A stretch of DNA of 64,000 nucleotides from Aquiflexum lacus (lineage in GTDB: Bacteria; Bacteroidota; Bacteroidia; Cytophagales; Cyclobacteriaceae). Location of the stretch: NCBI RefSeq assembly GCF_015476655.1, contig NZ_JABFHF010000013.1, forward strand, positions 93,679-157,678. Direction: 5' to 3'. Below, one piece after another: positions 44,153 to 53,421 of the stretch; position 1 is the stretch's first letter, and each line of letters begins with the position of its first letter. The notes under the pieces are model-generated. The model was not told the origin of the DNA. It saw nothing but the letters and a program-made list of their open reading frames with translations, and did not search any database. A program made the position numbers and the translations under genes.

Positions 44153-44160
44153 TATCTTTG
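44153..44160 (+). promoter_or_regulatory. TAnnTTTG-type -7 element before the desaturase
   Basis: TATCTTTG matches the Bacteroidota -7 promoter consensus TAnnTTTG, 27 bp before the GTG start of the desaturase. A convincing -33 element was not found, so the call is tentative. Confidence 0.35.
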
Positions 44161-44187
44161 TCCTTATAACATTAAATAATAAGTATA

Positions 44188-44937
44188 GTGATCTTAATAG
44201 TTTTCTTCCTGCTCCATTGGTACTTCTCATTGTTCTGCCAAAGTTTCTTCCTGCATAGGTATGCTGCCCATCAAATGTTCTCTATGAATAAGTATTGGGA
44301 AAAATTCTTTTATTTCTTCACATGGCTTTGTCAGGGAAGTTCCTACCTATCACCCAGGGCTTATGCTATATTACATAGAATGCACCACGCCTACAGTGAT
44401 ACCCCAAAGGACCCGCATAGTCCGCATCACACAGAAAATCTTTTCACGATGATGTGGAAAACTAAAAATATTTATAATGACTATTTCAGTTTCAAATTAA
44501 AGCCGGAAGAAAGATTTTCCAAAGATGTTCCAGATTGGAATAAGTTTGATCTTTTTGCCGATTCAATGTTGATCAGAGTAGGATGGGCTTTGTTTTATAT
44601 TATGGTGTATGTATTGAGTATCTCGGTTTTTGAACTATCAGGAACACATTGGTGGATGTACTTTTTGCTTCCTATACACTTAATGATGGGGCCTGTTCAT
44701 GGAGCCATTGTTAATTGGAGCGGGCACAAATATGGATATGCAAATTTTGACAATAACGACAAATCAAAAAACAGCTTGTTGCTAGACCTGTTGATGTTGG
44801 GAGAGTTGTTTCAAAACAACCACCATAAACTACCAAACAGACCGAATTTTGCGGTCAAGTGGTATGAATTTGATCCTACCTACCCTATCGTAAAATTGCT
44901 CCATGCAACTGGAATAATAAAATTGAAAACTGCATAA
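44188..44937 (+). CDS. fatty acid desaturase, acyl-CoA delta-9 type
   Basis: A 249-residue membrane di-iron desaturase. Histidine boxes are HRYAAH (HX4H, about residue 25), HRMHHAYSD (HXXHH, about 64) and QNNHHKLPNR (third box, near 215). Hydrophobic segments between boxes are as expected for the family. GTG start. It lowers membrane melting by putting a double bond in acyl chains, often as a cold response. Single gene unit with a hairpin at 45061. Confidence 0.92.
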   Translation: MILIVFFLLHWYFSLFCQSFFLHRYAAHQMFSMNKYWEKFFYFFTWLCQGSSYLSPRAYAILHRMHHAYSDTPKDPHSPHHTENLFTMMWKTKNIYNDYFSFKLKPEERFSKDVPDWNKFDLFADSMLIRVGWALFYIMVYVLSISVFELSGTHWWMYFLLPIHLMMGPVHGAIVNWSGHKYGYANFDNNDKSKNSLLLDLLMLGELFQNNHHKLPNRPNFAVKWYEFDPTYPIVKLLHATGIIKLKTA

Positions 44938-45296
44938 GAGCAAATAGGCTTTTTCTATTTTATTTTAAACTTTTAAGGTTTATTCTGAGCTATAAATAGG
45001 GACTGTTTTTGAGTTGACTTATGAGTCAATACCAACTTAAGTGAATTTATAATTTTATTAAAAAAATCTTTCGTTACGAAAGATTTTTTCTTTTACATGT
45101 AGATTTCTTCCATACCGATATTTAAAATTGTTTTACAAGAAAAAAAACTACTTAAAGTTTAATTTAAACTAATAAAATTTTTTTTTAACTAAAATTTTTT
45201 ATTTAATTTTACAGTTACCAATAGAAAGATTTATTCCTTTACTTGTTTTTTAAAAACTAAATGGATAAGTTGTAATCGTATTTAAACTTAAACAAT
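44938..45296. other. intergenic region before the blaI-type gene
   Basis: About 359 bp, extremely AT-rich with long T- and A-runs. It contains the terminator hairpin at 45061. The rest (45090-45296) should hold the promoter of the BlaI-M56 pair. No palindrome suited to BlaI binding (TACA...TGTA type) was found with confidence. Confidence 0.4.
45061..45089. terminator. hairpin terminator after the desaturase
   Basis: AAAAAATCTTTCG pairs with CGAAAGATTTTTT across a 3-nt loop. The A- and T-flanks make it work on both strands; on the plus strand it probably ends the desaturase transcript. Confidence 0.7.
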
Positions 45297-45662
45297 ATGA
45301 GATCACTAACCCGAGCAGAAGAGCAGATCATGCAGATTCTATGGGATATCGAGAAAGGCTTCGTCAAAGATATCCTGGAAAAAATGACCGAACCAAAACC
45401 GGCCTACAACACAGTTTCCACCATTGTCCGTATCCTCGAGAGGAAAGGATTCGTCAACCACAAGGCTTATGGAAAATCACATGAGTATTTTCCTATAGTC
45501 ACCAAAGACGAATATCGCAGCTTCACCATCAAAAACCTTTTATCAGGTTATTTCAGTGGATCCTTCTCCAAAATGGCTTCATTCTTTGCAAAAGACAAAA
45601 ATCTAAACATCAAAGAACTGGAAAAAATTATGGATGAAGTAAAAGAAGATGTAAAGAAATAG
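45297..45662 (+). CDS. BlaI/MecI/CopY-family repressor
   Basis: A 121-residue winged-helix repressor: SLTRAEEQIMQILWDIEKGFV then YNTVSTIVRILERKGFV (recognition helix, about 40-57), with the C-terminal dimer part. It is 3 bp upstream of the M56-TonB gene. In the classic system a membrane M56 sensor cleaves this repressor, freeing the operon. Here no beta-lactamase gene is next to it, so it may control other genes. Confidence 0.93.
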   Translation: MRSLTRAEEQIMQILWDIEKGFVKDILEKMTEPKPAYNTVSTIVRILERKGFVNHKAYGKSHEYFPIVTKDEYRSFTIKNLLSGYFSGSFSKMASFFAKDKNLNIKELEKIMDEVKEDVKK

Positions 45663-45665
45663 CCA

Positions 45666-48230
45666 ATGGCTGTTTTGATTGATTATATCTGGCAAAGCAC
45701 CTTTTGTCTTTTATTTTTCTTCGGAGTCTATTTTGTATTCCTTAGAAATGAAAAAGCTTTTACAGTAACAAGGTGTTTTATTCTAATTACGCCAATTTTG
45801 GCAATGCTTTTTCCTTTGTTAAGCATTCCAGTAAGTTTTGATAAGCCAGGTATTTCATTGGAACAAACGGAGTTTTTTCGGGCGTTGACTGAACAGTCAG
45901 CGCCCGATGATTTCGTGGCCACTTTTGGACTTCCGGAAGTCACCGTTCAAAGTTCAAAATTACCAATATTGTGGGAAATACAGGATTATCTCATCTTTAT
46001 CTATCTGACCACCATTTTTTTATTAAGCTTCAGACTTTTCTGGAATTTTGTTCAATTAAGAATGATTTGGGAAAGAGGATGGTATCAGACCAAATTCAAC
46101 CTTAAGCAAAATTATTTTTTGATACCAACATTTGGTTTAACACCCATATTTTCCTACTTCAACAAACTCTTTTGGGATGATACCCAAGAATTGAAACCGG
46201 AGGAGGCAGAACAAATCATCAAACACGAAATTGAACACATCCAGCAAGGACATTCTTGGGATGTGATGTATTATCAAATATTATGTATCCTTTTTTGGTT
46301 TAACCCAGCCATTCATTTGATGCGGACTGCATTGATTGATGTGCATGAATATTTAGCAGATGAAAACGTAATCAAGAAGTCACAAAACAGCGAAAACTAT
46401 CCAAAACTGATCGTCAAAATGGCATTTAAGGGAATTGATCTTCCTATTGGTAATTACTTCATTAGATCTACAACCCTTAAAAGAATTATGATGATGAAAA
46501 ATCCTAAAAAAATCAATTGGTTGAAAACCATAATGGTTATACCACTTTCATTGATGCTATTGGCATTGGTATCTATGAAAACAGAGAGAGGTAAGCATTT
46601 ACTTCCTTTAAGCATAACTGAAAATATTGAGGAAATTAAGAAAATGCTCCTCGTATCGCAGGATTCCCTTGAAATAGGAATCAAAGTTAAGAAAATCAAA
46701 AACCCGCTTCATTATGAATACATCAGTCCAAGAGAAAATGAAAAATTGACGGCACAGATAGGTGAACTGCAATACGAATTTTCCGGAATCAATTCAGACG
46801 AAGAATATATCAAAGTCCGTGGACTTATCAACAACCTGAGAAACACATCCAAAATCAACAAGTCTTATCCTAATGCCAGACTGAAGCATCAAGTCGAAAC
46901 ACCGGCAATGCCCTTACAGGGAATGGATGAATGGAACAAAAGCATTATCCAGCAAATCAACGTTCCAAAAGAAGAATTGGATCTAGGACTCGGAGGAGTG
47001 ATTGAAATTGAATTTGTGGTTTCAAAAGAAGGGGAAATTCAAAATCCTATTGTCAAAAGGAGTTATGGAGGTGGTTTGGACAAACAGTTGTTAGAAGCTG
47101 TTCAAAAAGAATCACAAATCAAATGGAGAGCCGCAAAGTCCGATGAAAAACCTGTTGATATGGTCATGACTGCTTCCTTTGCGTTTTATGGAAGCGCGAT
47201 GGCTGCTAGGGATTCACATCAATTTTTCGAACCCTCTCCCACTCCGGCTTTAAACAGCAATTTCGTTGTCACAGAAAATACGGTGTTTGATGTGGTCGAG
47301 AAGGCTCCCGAATTTGAGGGAGGAATAGAGGCTTGGAATGAATGGATCAAATCCAATATACAATATCCCAAGACTGCCAAACAGATGGGTGTGGAAGGTA
47401 CGGTTTATGTGGTATTTGTCATAAACAAAGATGGGACAATCGGGCAACCTGAAATTCTCAGAGGAATTGGGGCAGGATGTGACGAGGAAGTGCTAAGGCT
47501 TATCGCAGAGTCTCCAAATTGGATCCCAGGGCAACAAAAAGGGCAAAAAGTTAACGTGAGGATGAGGTTACCTGTAAGGTTTAAGCTTCCAAGTGACCAA
47601 TTTGTCTCAGATTCTAAAATTGATGAAAGTTCTGAAAATTCAGCAGATAATGCTAAGGCATCAGATGCCTTTAACCAACACATGTCAAAGAACCTTAAAT
47701 TTCCCACTGAAGCACGGAATTATGGGGTCTTCGGTACGGTATTTACAAGAATTCACCTGGATGAAAACGGCAAAATAAATTCATACGCCATTACAAAGGG
47801 CGTTGCGCCAGCATTGGATGATGAAGTCCTTAGAGTGCTAGCAAATGCACCCAATTGGATCGTAGACGGAAAAGAAAACACTTATATGGTAAATTTTCCC
47901 GTTACATTTAGAATCGCCGGAGCTCAAAATACGATGGGGCAAATATTGGGGATTAAAAATGAAATTGTGGTGACAGGATATGGTGCCCAGGATTCAAGCC
48001 CCTTCTCTAAGATTAAAATGTATGAAACCGAAAAAACACAGTTTTCGGATCCTTTGTTTGTTATCGATGGTGTTGCCTACCCGGAATTGGGCAGAAAATT
48101 AGATAATGTGATCAAGCCTGAACAAATCAAATCGGTTGAGGTTTTGAAAGGAGAAAAAGCATACAAAATGATTAACCTTTATGGAAGCAGGGTCGAAAAT
48201 GGAGTTATTTTGATTACAACCAAAAAATAA
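45666..48230 (+). CDS. M56 metallopeptidase-TonB C-terminal fusion with plug-like tail
   Basis: An 854-residue protein. The N-terminal 290 residues are a BlaR1-like M56 membrane domain with zinc motif HEIEH near residue 187 in a Gly/His context (HIQQGHSWD). After a linker, three TonB C-terminal-like blocks follow: about 430-490, 545-640 (EFEGGIEAWNEWIKS, FVINKDGTIG) and 665-750 (FGTVFTRIHLDENGKI). The last 65 residues read like a SusC/TonB-receptor plug: DPLFVIDGVAYPELG, IKSVEVLKGEKAYKM, YGSRVENGVILITTKK. It partners with the BlaI-type repressor 3 bp upstream. Confidence 0.88.
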   Translation: MAVLIDYIWQSTFCLLFFFGVYFVFLRNEKAFTVTRCFILITPILAMLFPLLSIPVSFDKPGISLEQTEFFRALTEQSAPDDFVATFGLPEVTVQSSKLPILWEIQDYLIFIYLTTIFLLSFRLFWNFVQLRMIWERGWYQTKFNLKQNYFLIPTFGLTPIFSYFNKLFWDDTQELKPEEAEQIIKHEIEHIQQGHSWDVMYYQILCILFWFNPAIHLMRTALIDVHEYLADENVIKKSQNSENYPKLIVKMAFKGIDLPIGNYFIRSTTLKRIMMMKNPKKINWLKTIMVIPLSLMLLALVSMKTERGKHLLPLSITENIEEIKKMLLVSQDSLEIGIKVKKIKNPLHYEYISPRENEKLTAQIGELQYEFSGINSDEEYIKVRGLINNLRNTSKINKSYPNARLKHQVETPAMPLQGMDEWNKSIIQQINVPKEELDLGLGGVIEIEFVVSKEGEIQNPIVKRSYGGGLDKQLLEAVQKESQIKWRAAKSDEKPVDMVMTASFAFYGSAMAARDSHQFFEPSPTPALNSNFVVTENTVFDVVEKAPEFEGGIEAWNEWIKSNIQYPKTAKQMGVEGTVYVVFVINKDGTIGQPEILRGIGAGCDEEVLRLIAESPNWIPGQQKGQKVNVRMRLPVRFKLPSDQFVSDSKIDESSENSADNAKASDAFNQHMSKNLKFPTEARNYGVFGTVFTRIHLDENGKINSYAITKGVAPALDDEVLRVLANAPNWIVDGKENTYMVNFPVTFRIAGAQNTMGQILGIKNEIVVTGYGAQDSSPFSKIKMYETEKTQFSDPLFVIDGVAYPELGRKLDNVIKPEQIKSVEVLKGEKAYKMINLYGSRVENGVILITTKK

Positions 48231-48253
48231 AACATCCCTTCAAACGAAAGAAA

Positions 48254-48294
48254 AAAAGCCATTGCAGGATTAATCTTGCAATGGCTTTCTTTTT
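48254..48294. terminator. bidirectional terminator between convergent genes
   Basis: AAAGCCATTGCA pairs with TGCAATGGCTTT across a 10-nt loop, with A-run and T-run flanks. It ends the M56-TonB gene and the convergent arginase-family gene. Confidence 0.85.
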
Positions 48295-48315
48295 GGAATT
48301 TCATTATCTCAATTT

Positions 48316-49380
48316 TTATTTCAAATTCAATTTTCCTTGAGAAGCCGCATATAGATTTGCCATTCTATACAAAATCCTTGCGCCAACATTGCCATCCCAC
48401 TCATCTCCTTCAAGTCCGGGGGCTACTTCTACCAAGTCAAATCCAATGATCTTTTTCCCAGACTTCACTACCTGCTTCATCAAATACAGAATCTGTTCCA
48501 TCTCAAATCCTCCTGCCACAGGGGTTCCGGTATTTGGACACAGCTTAGGATCAAAACCATCAATATCAATGGTGATGTATACATCTTCGGGCAATTGTTC
48601 AACAATGTCATCACAAATGACTTTCCAGGCCTTACCCTCGTATAGGTCTTCTTTAATATCCTTATCGTAAAATGTATGAATCCGATTGTTATCCTTTGAT
48701 AAAATGGCCTCTGATTGACAATAATCTCTTATTCCCACCTGAACCAGTTTGCTTAATTGAGGCAATTTTAAAGCATTGTAACTGATGGAGGCGTGAGAAT
48801 ATTCAAAGTCCTCATATGCTTTTCTCAGATCAGCATGGGCATCGATTTGTAAAACCCCGAAACTTTCATAGTCTTCTGAAAGTGCTTTGATCATTCCCAG
48901 CGGTGTGCTGTGATCACCTCCCAATAATGCTACCATTTTGCCTTGTGATCGATATTTTTTCACTTGTTCATAGACCCATTCATTCATTTCAGAACAGGCC
49001 TTATTGATGATATCAGGAACAGCCGCAAATCTCTCAGTAGCGTCCAACGGTGCACCGGACTCTAGCCATGCAATATAATTTCTAGCCAATATTCGATAGC
49101 TATTACTTTTATTTATCAATTCATCAGGTATCGGGAGCATATAGATACCCATTTTCCAGGCATCATGAATATCATTTTGATAAAGATCTACTTGATATGA
49201 AGCATTTAAAACAGCTTCGGGTCCTTCGACGGTACCCGGGGAATAAGAAACAGTAACCTCCCAAGGAACAGGAATGATGATGAGTTCGGCTGTATTTTCA
49301 TCAAATGGTAATCCAAAAATCCCAGCGTTCACTGTGACCCCATTCGGATCAAAATTTTCAATTTGTGTATGTTTCAACAT
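48316..49380 (-). CDS. arginase/agmatinase/formiminoglutamase family enzyme
   Basis: A 354-residue Mn-dependent ureohydrolase-fold protein. Metal motifs are GGDHSTPLG (about residue 150), DAHADLRKAYEDFEYSHAS (about 175) and SIDIDGFDP-like TIDIDGFDPKL (about 255). The exact substrate (arginine, agmatine, formiminoglutamate or similar) cannot be read; Bacteroidota have several subtypes. Monocistronic. Confidence 0.88.
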   Translation of the reverse strand: MLKHTQIENFDPNGVTVNAGIFGLPFDENTAELIIIPVPWEVTVSYSPGTVEGPEAVLNASYQVDLYQNDIHDAWKMGIYMLPIPDELINKSNSYRILARNYIAWLESGAPLDATERFAAVPDIINKACSEMNEWVYEQVKKYRSQGKMVALLGGDHSTPLGMIKALSEDYESFGVLQIDAHADLRKAYEDFEYSHASISYNALKLPQLSKLVQVGIRDYCQSEAILSKDNNRIHTFYDKDIKEDLYEGKAWKVICDDIVEQLPEDVYITIDIDGFDPKLCPNTGTPVAGGFEMEQILYLMKQVVKSGKKIIGFDLVEVAPGLEGDEWDGNVGARILYRMANLYAASQGKLNLK

Positions 49381-49664
49381 TTTAAATGGTTTTAAATTTT
49401 GGGTTCAAAGAGAAATAAAGGTATTAAAACTTAAAAATCTCCTTAGATACAAAACTACAAAACTTAACGTGGTGAGCCCAAAAATTCCTCAACTGTATTT
49501 TTTGATTAAGTCTGTGTGTATATCTTCCTGTGATTTTGACAAACGAACGAATTGCATGATTTTATATGAGTTCCCTGATACATATATTTTTTAAAAACTT
49601 CCAATATCAATTTATATCCAAATACGGAGTATCCGCTATTATTGTGATAACTAAGATATTATCA
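49381..49664. other. intergenic region, no gene seen
   Basis: About 284 bp, AT-rich, between two minus-strand genes. It holds the promoter of the arginase-family gene. An imperfect AATACGGAGTATCCG segment near 49622 was noted without a role. No RNA gene recognised. Confidence 0.4.
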
Positions 49665-50150
49665 TTATTGCAATATCTCTTTTAATACACCTGTATTGGC
49701 ACCGAGAGATCTCCAATCATCCACCAAAATTTCCAGGACTGCCATCATACCCGGTTTCATGCTGATATAATTTTGACCGGAAACAAATGACACCAGAGAA
49801 CTGATTCCAGGATTATGTCCTACCAATAAAATATTATTACTCGGTTGATTGATATTATTTATTATATCCAAAAGTGTCTGTGGTTCTGCATCAAAAATCT
49901 CATCGTGAGTGATCTGATTATTTTTAATGGCCAATGTAGTAGTCAGTATCTCGAGGGATTGTTGGGTTCGTTTGGCAGGACTTACCAAAATCAGATCAGT
50001 TTTAAAATCAATTGATTTTAGGTATTCTGCGAGTCTTTTCAACTGTTGTCTGCCATCTACCGTCAGTTCTCTTAAAAAGTCCCCTTTAATACCAATACCA
50101 GGCCTTGCCTCGCCATGTCTCAAAACATATAAAATTTTAGGTTCAGCCAT
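49665..50150 (-). CDS. SixA-type histidine phosphatase
   Basis: A 161-residue histidine-acid phosphatase; ATG at 50150 (AEPKILYVLRHGEARPG) puts the RHG motif at the usual distance from the N-terminus, and the ATG at 50216 is only an extension. Motifs RHGE and LLVGHNPGISSL are the phosphohistidine-type catalytic pairs (second His in VGHNP). SixA dephosphorylates the HPt domain of ArcB in E. coli; here the target is unknown. Divergent from topA. Confidence 0.88.
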   Translation of the reverse strand: MAEPKILYVLRHGEARPGIGIKGDFLRELTVDGRQQLKRLAEYLKSIDFKTDLILVSPAKRTQQSLEILTTTLAIKNNQITHDEIFDAEPQTLLDIINNINQPSNNILLVGHNPGISSLVSFVSGQNYISMKPGMMAVLEILVDDWRSLGANTGVLKEILQ

Positions 50151-50304
50151 TTTTAGAAACATTTTCTTAAATGTGAATTTCGTAATTATACTTACAATAA
50201 AAAAACATGATTTCAAGTATTATTTGGATAGGAATATATAGAAGTCTATTTTTAGGATTTTATGTGGGTTGCAAAAGCAAACCATTCTTTTAAAAAACTG
50301 AAAT

Positions 50305-52626
50305 ATGTCAAAAAATTTAGTGATAGTGGAGTCGCCAGCCAAAGCGAAAACAATAGAAGGGTACTTGGGAAAGGATTTTAAGGTAGCCTCCAGTTATGGA
50401 CATGTTCGGGATCTTCCCAAAGGTGATAATGCTATAGATGTAAAGAACCGATTCAAACCGACTTATGAAGTTACTCCCGATAAAAAGGAGGTCATCAAAC
50501 AGCTAAAAAGCTTGGTGAAAGATTCAGAAATGGTGTATCTGGCAAGTGATGATGACCGTGAAGGAGAGGCTATTTCTTGGCATTTAAAAGAGGTATTAAA
50601 TCTAAAAGATGACCAGACAAAAAGGATTGTTTTCAGGGAGATTACCAAAAATGCTATTCTAAAAGCAATTGATAACCCGAGACAGATTGATATTGATTTG
50701 GTCAATGCACAGCAGGCCAGAAGGATTTTGGACAGATTGGTTGGTTTTGAGCTGTCACCTATCCTGTGGAAAAAAATAAAAGCAGGTTTATCAGCAGGAA
50801 GAGTACAATCAGTCGCTGTAAGGTTGATAGTGGAAAGGGAGCGGGAAATTGAAAAATTCAATACCAAATCTTCTTTCAGAATTACAGCACTGTTTGATGT
50901 AAAAGGTAAAACCCTAGCAGCTGAATTGCCAAAGAAGTTTGACAGTCAGCAAGAGGCGGAAGATTTCCTGAAAAAATGTATCGGAGCGGATTTTACGATT
51001 GAAAATCTCGAAAAGAAGCCCGGGAAAAAATCACCCGCAGCACCTTTTACCACTTCTACCTTACAGCAGGAAGCCAGTAGAAAATTGGGCTTTTCAGTAG
51101 CCCAAACCATGTCTGTGGCCCAAAAGCTTTACGAAGCAGGAAAGATCACCTATATGAGAACTGACAGTGTCAACCTTTCTGAGGATGCAATGTCCGCGGC
51201 GAAAAACGAGATCCATTCTGCATACGGCACTGAATTTCATCAATCCAGAAAATATACCACCAAATCAGAAGGTGCACAGGAAGCCCACGAAGCCATCAGG
51301 CCCACAGATTTTTCCAAGCATGACACTTCCGGTGAAAGAAACGAACAAAGACTCTATGAACTGATCTGGAAAAGAGCGATAGCTTCCCAAATGTCCGATG
51401 CACAATTGGAAAAAACAGTCGCTACCATTAAAATATCAACTACTTCCGAAAAGCTTATCGCTTCAGGAGAAGTTATCAAATTTGAAGGGTTTTTGAAAGT
51501 ATATCTCGAAGACACAGATGATGAACCGGATGATGAGGAAAATGCCAATAAAGGTTTATTGCCACCATTGAGTATTGGCGAATTGCTGAACTTATTGGAA
51601 CTGAAAGGAAAGGAAACTTTCACCAGAGCTGCACCAAGATACACTGAAGCTTCTCTTGTAAAAAAACTGGAAGAAATGGGTATTGGACGTCCATCCACTT
51701 ACGCACCTACTATCTCTACCATTCAAAAAAGAGAATATGTCATCAAAGAATCACGTGATGGAACGGAGCGAGAGTTTGTGGAAATGAAAGTTGCCCAAGG
51801 ACAATTTACCAAACAGACCAAAAAAGAAATTGCCGGGGCAGATAAAAACAAACTCTTCCCAACCAATATAGCCATGGTAGTCAATGACTTTTTGGTGGAA
51901 CATTTCCCCAATGTGATTGACTTCTCATTTACTGCCAAAGTGGAAAAAGAGTTTGATGATATCGCCCATGGAGGACAGAATTGGGAGGATATGATTGAGA
52001 ATTTCTACAGTAAATTTCACATAAGGGTAGAACTGACTGCAAATGTTGCAAGGGCTGATATCAACAGTTCAAGAGAATTGGGAACCGATCCTAAAACAGG
52101 AAAGAAAGTCATCGCCAGATTAGGCAAATTTGGGCCTTTGGTACAGATAGGTGAACAGGATGATGAAGAAAAGCAGTTCGCCAGCATGAAGAAAGGGCAG
52201 TTTATCGAAAACATCACTTTGGATGATGCCATGGAACTGTTTAAACTTCCCAGGGATGTGGGTAATTTTGAGGAAAAAAAGATTGTTGCAGCCATCGGTA
52301 GATTTGGACCTTACTTGAGACATGATAATAAATTCGTTTCCTTGGGCAAAGAACAGGACCCTTTGAGTATCACAGAAGAAGAAGCCATCCAACTGATCAA
52401 AGACAAAAGGGAAGCGGATGAAAAGAAACATATCAAATCCTTTACTGAAAATCCTGAAATCGAAATCCTAAACGGAAGATGGGGTCCTTATATCAAAATG
52501 GGAAAAAACAATTTCAAGATTCCTAAAGGAAAAGAAGCTGAAAGTCTTTCTTACGCTGAGACGGTAGAAATTATTGAAAATCAACCGGTAAAGAAAGGTG
52601 GAAAGTTCACGAAGAAGAAAGCTTAA
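50305..52626 (+). CDS. topA: DNA topoisomerase I
   Basis: Type IA topoisomerase of 773 residues relaxing negative supercoils. The Toprim domain starts with VIVESPAKAKTIEGYLG and has DDDREGEAISWH; the active-site Tyr is in YMRTDSVNLS near residue 283. The C-terminus carries several TOPRIM-type C-terminal repeats (LGTDPKTGKKVIARLGKFGP, IGRFGPYLRHDNKF, NGRWGPYIKMGKNNF) rather than zinc ribbons. This is a typical Bacteroidota form. Terminator follows directly. Confidence 0.96.
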   Translation: MSKNLVIVESPAKAKTIEGYLGKDFKVASSYGHVRDLPKGDNAIDVKNRFKPTYEVTPDKKEVIKQLKSLVKDSEMVYLASDDDREGEAISWHLKEVLNLKDDQTKRIVFREITKNAILKAIDNPRQIDIDLVNAQQARRILDRLVGFELSPILWKKIKAGLSAGRVQSVAVRLIVEREREIEKFNTKSSFRITALFDVKGKTLAAELPKKFDSQQEAEDFLKKCIGADFTIENLEKKPGKKSPAAPFTTSTLQQEASRKLGFSVAQTMSVAQKLYEAGKITYMRTDSVNLSEDAMSAAKNEIHSAYGTEFHQSRKYTTKSEGAQEAHEAIRPTDFSKHDTSGERNEQRLYELIWKRAIASQMSDAQLEKTVATIKISTTSEKLIASGEVIKFEGFLKVYLEDTDDEPDDEENANKGLLPPLSIGELLNLLELKGKETFTRAAPRYTEASLVKKLEEMGIGRPSTYAPTISTIQKREYVIKESRDGTEREFVEMKVAQGQFTKQTKKEIAGADKNKLFPTNIAMVVNDFLVEHFPNVIDFSFTAKVEKEFDDIAHGGQNWEDMIENFYSKFHIRVELTANVARADINSSRELGTDPKTGKKVIARLGKFGPLVQIGEQDDEEKQFASMKKGQFIENITLDDAMELFKLPRDVGNFEEKKIVAAIGRFGPYLRHDNKFVSLGKEQDPLSITEEEAIQLIKDKREADEKKHIKSFTENPEIEILNGRWGPYIKMGKNNFKIPKGKEAESLSYAETVEIIENQPVKKGGKFTKKKA

Positions 52627-52631
52627 ATCAC

Positions 52632-52661
52632 AAAGCGGGTCTGAAAAGTCCCGCTTTTTTT
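52632..52661 (+). terminator. intrinsic terminator after topA
   Basis: AAAGCGGG pairs with CCCGCTTT across a 10-nt loop, followed by a T-run, 5 bp after the topA stop. Confidence 0.88.
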
Positions 52662-52728
52662 ATGTCCTAATTAATTGGAGAAATGTGATTTGACAATTAC
52701 TAGTTTATGAATTACATTGAATTGGAAT

Positions 52729-53421
52729 ATGAAAAAACTAGTCGTATTAACAGGTGCAGGAATATCTGCCGAAAGTGGCATAAGTACTTTTAGAGATAGT
52801 GGGGGATTATGGGAAGGTCATGATGTGATGGAAGTGGCTTCTCCGGAAGGATGGAGAAAAAACAGGGAGCTTGTGCTTGATTTTTACAACCAAAGAAGGA
52901 AACAGGCACTGACTGTAGAACCCAATGAAGCCCACAAGGAACTGGCAAGGTTGGAAAAACACTTTGATGTCACCATCGTCACCCAAAACGTGGACCATCT
53001 CCATGAAAAAGCCGGATCCTCCAAAATCATCCATCTGCATGGAGAACTGTTCAAATCCCAAAGTACTGTCGACCCCTCTTTGGTTTATGATATGGATGGC
53101 TGGGAAATCAAGCTTGGTGACAAATGTGAAAAAGGAAGTCAATTGAGACCATTTATTGTTTGGTTTGGGGAAATGGTTCCTATGATGGAACCTGCCATTG
53201 ATGCCGCTATTGAAGCGGATATTTTTGCGGTGATCGGCACTTCCATGTTGGTGTACCCTGCAGCCGGCCTAATCCAATATGCACCTAAGAAAAGTTTGAA
53301 ATATATTATTGATGTTAAAGTTCCTGAAACCGGATTTTTTGATAATTTGAAGCCGATTGAAGCAAAGGCATCTATAGGTACAGCCATAATGTCCAAAGAA
53401 CTGATAGAAAAATATGCATAA
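52729..53421 (+). CDS. Sir2-family NAD-dependent deacylase (sirtuin)
   Basis: A 230-residue sirtuin with GAGISAESGIS and FRDSGGLW (NAD site), TQNVDHLHEKAG and HLHGELFKSQ (catalytic His). The QLRPFIVWFGE motif matches class III-like forms. The four zinc-binding cysteines usually found between the HGEL and RPFIVWFGE motifs are absent; only one Cys (DKCEKGS) remains there. The ATG at 52729 is chosen over TTG at 52717. Its stop overlaps the next gene's ATG by 8 bp. Confidence 0.9.
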   Translation: MKKLVVLTGAGISAESGISTFRDSGGLWEGHDVMEVASPEGWRKNRELVLDFYNQRRKQALTVEPNEAHKELARLEKHFDVTIVTQNVDHLHEKAGSSKIIHLHGELFKSQSTVDPSLVYDMDGWEIKLGDKCEKGSQLRPFIVWFGEMVPMMEPAIDAAIEADIFAVIGTSMLVYPAAGLIQYAPKKSLKYIIDVKVPETGFFDNLKPIEAKASIGTAIMSKELIEKYA

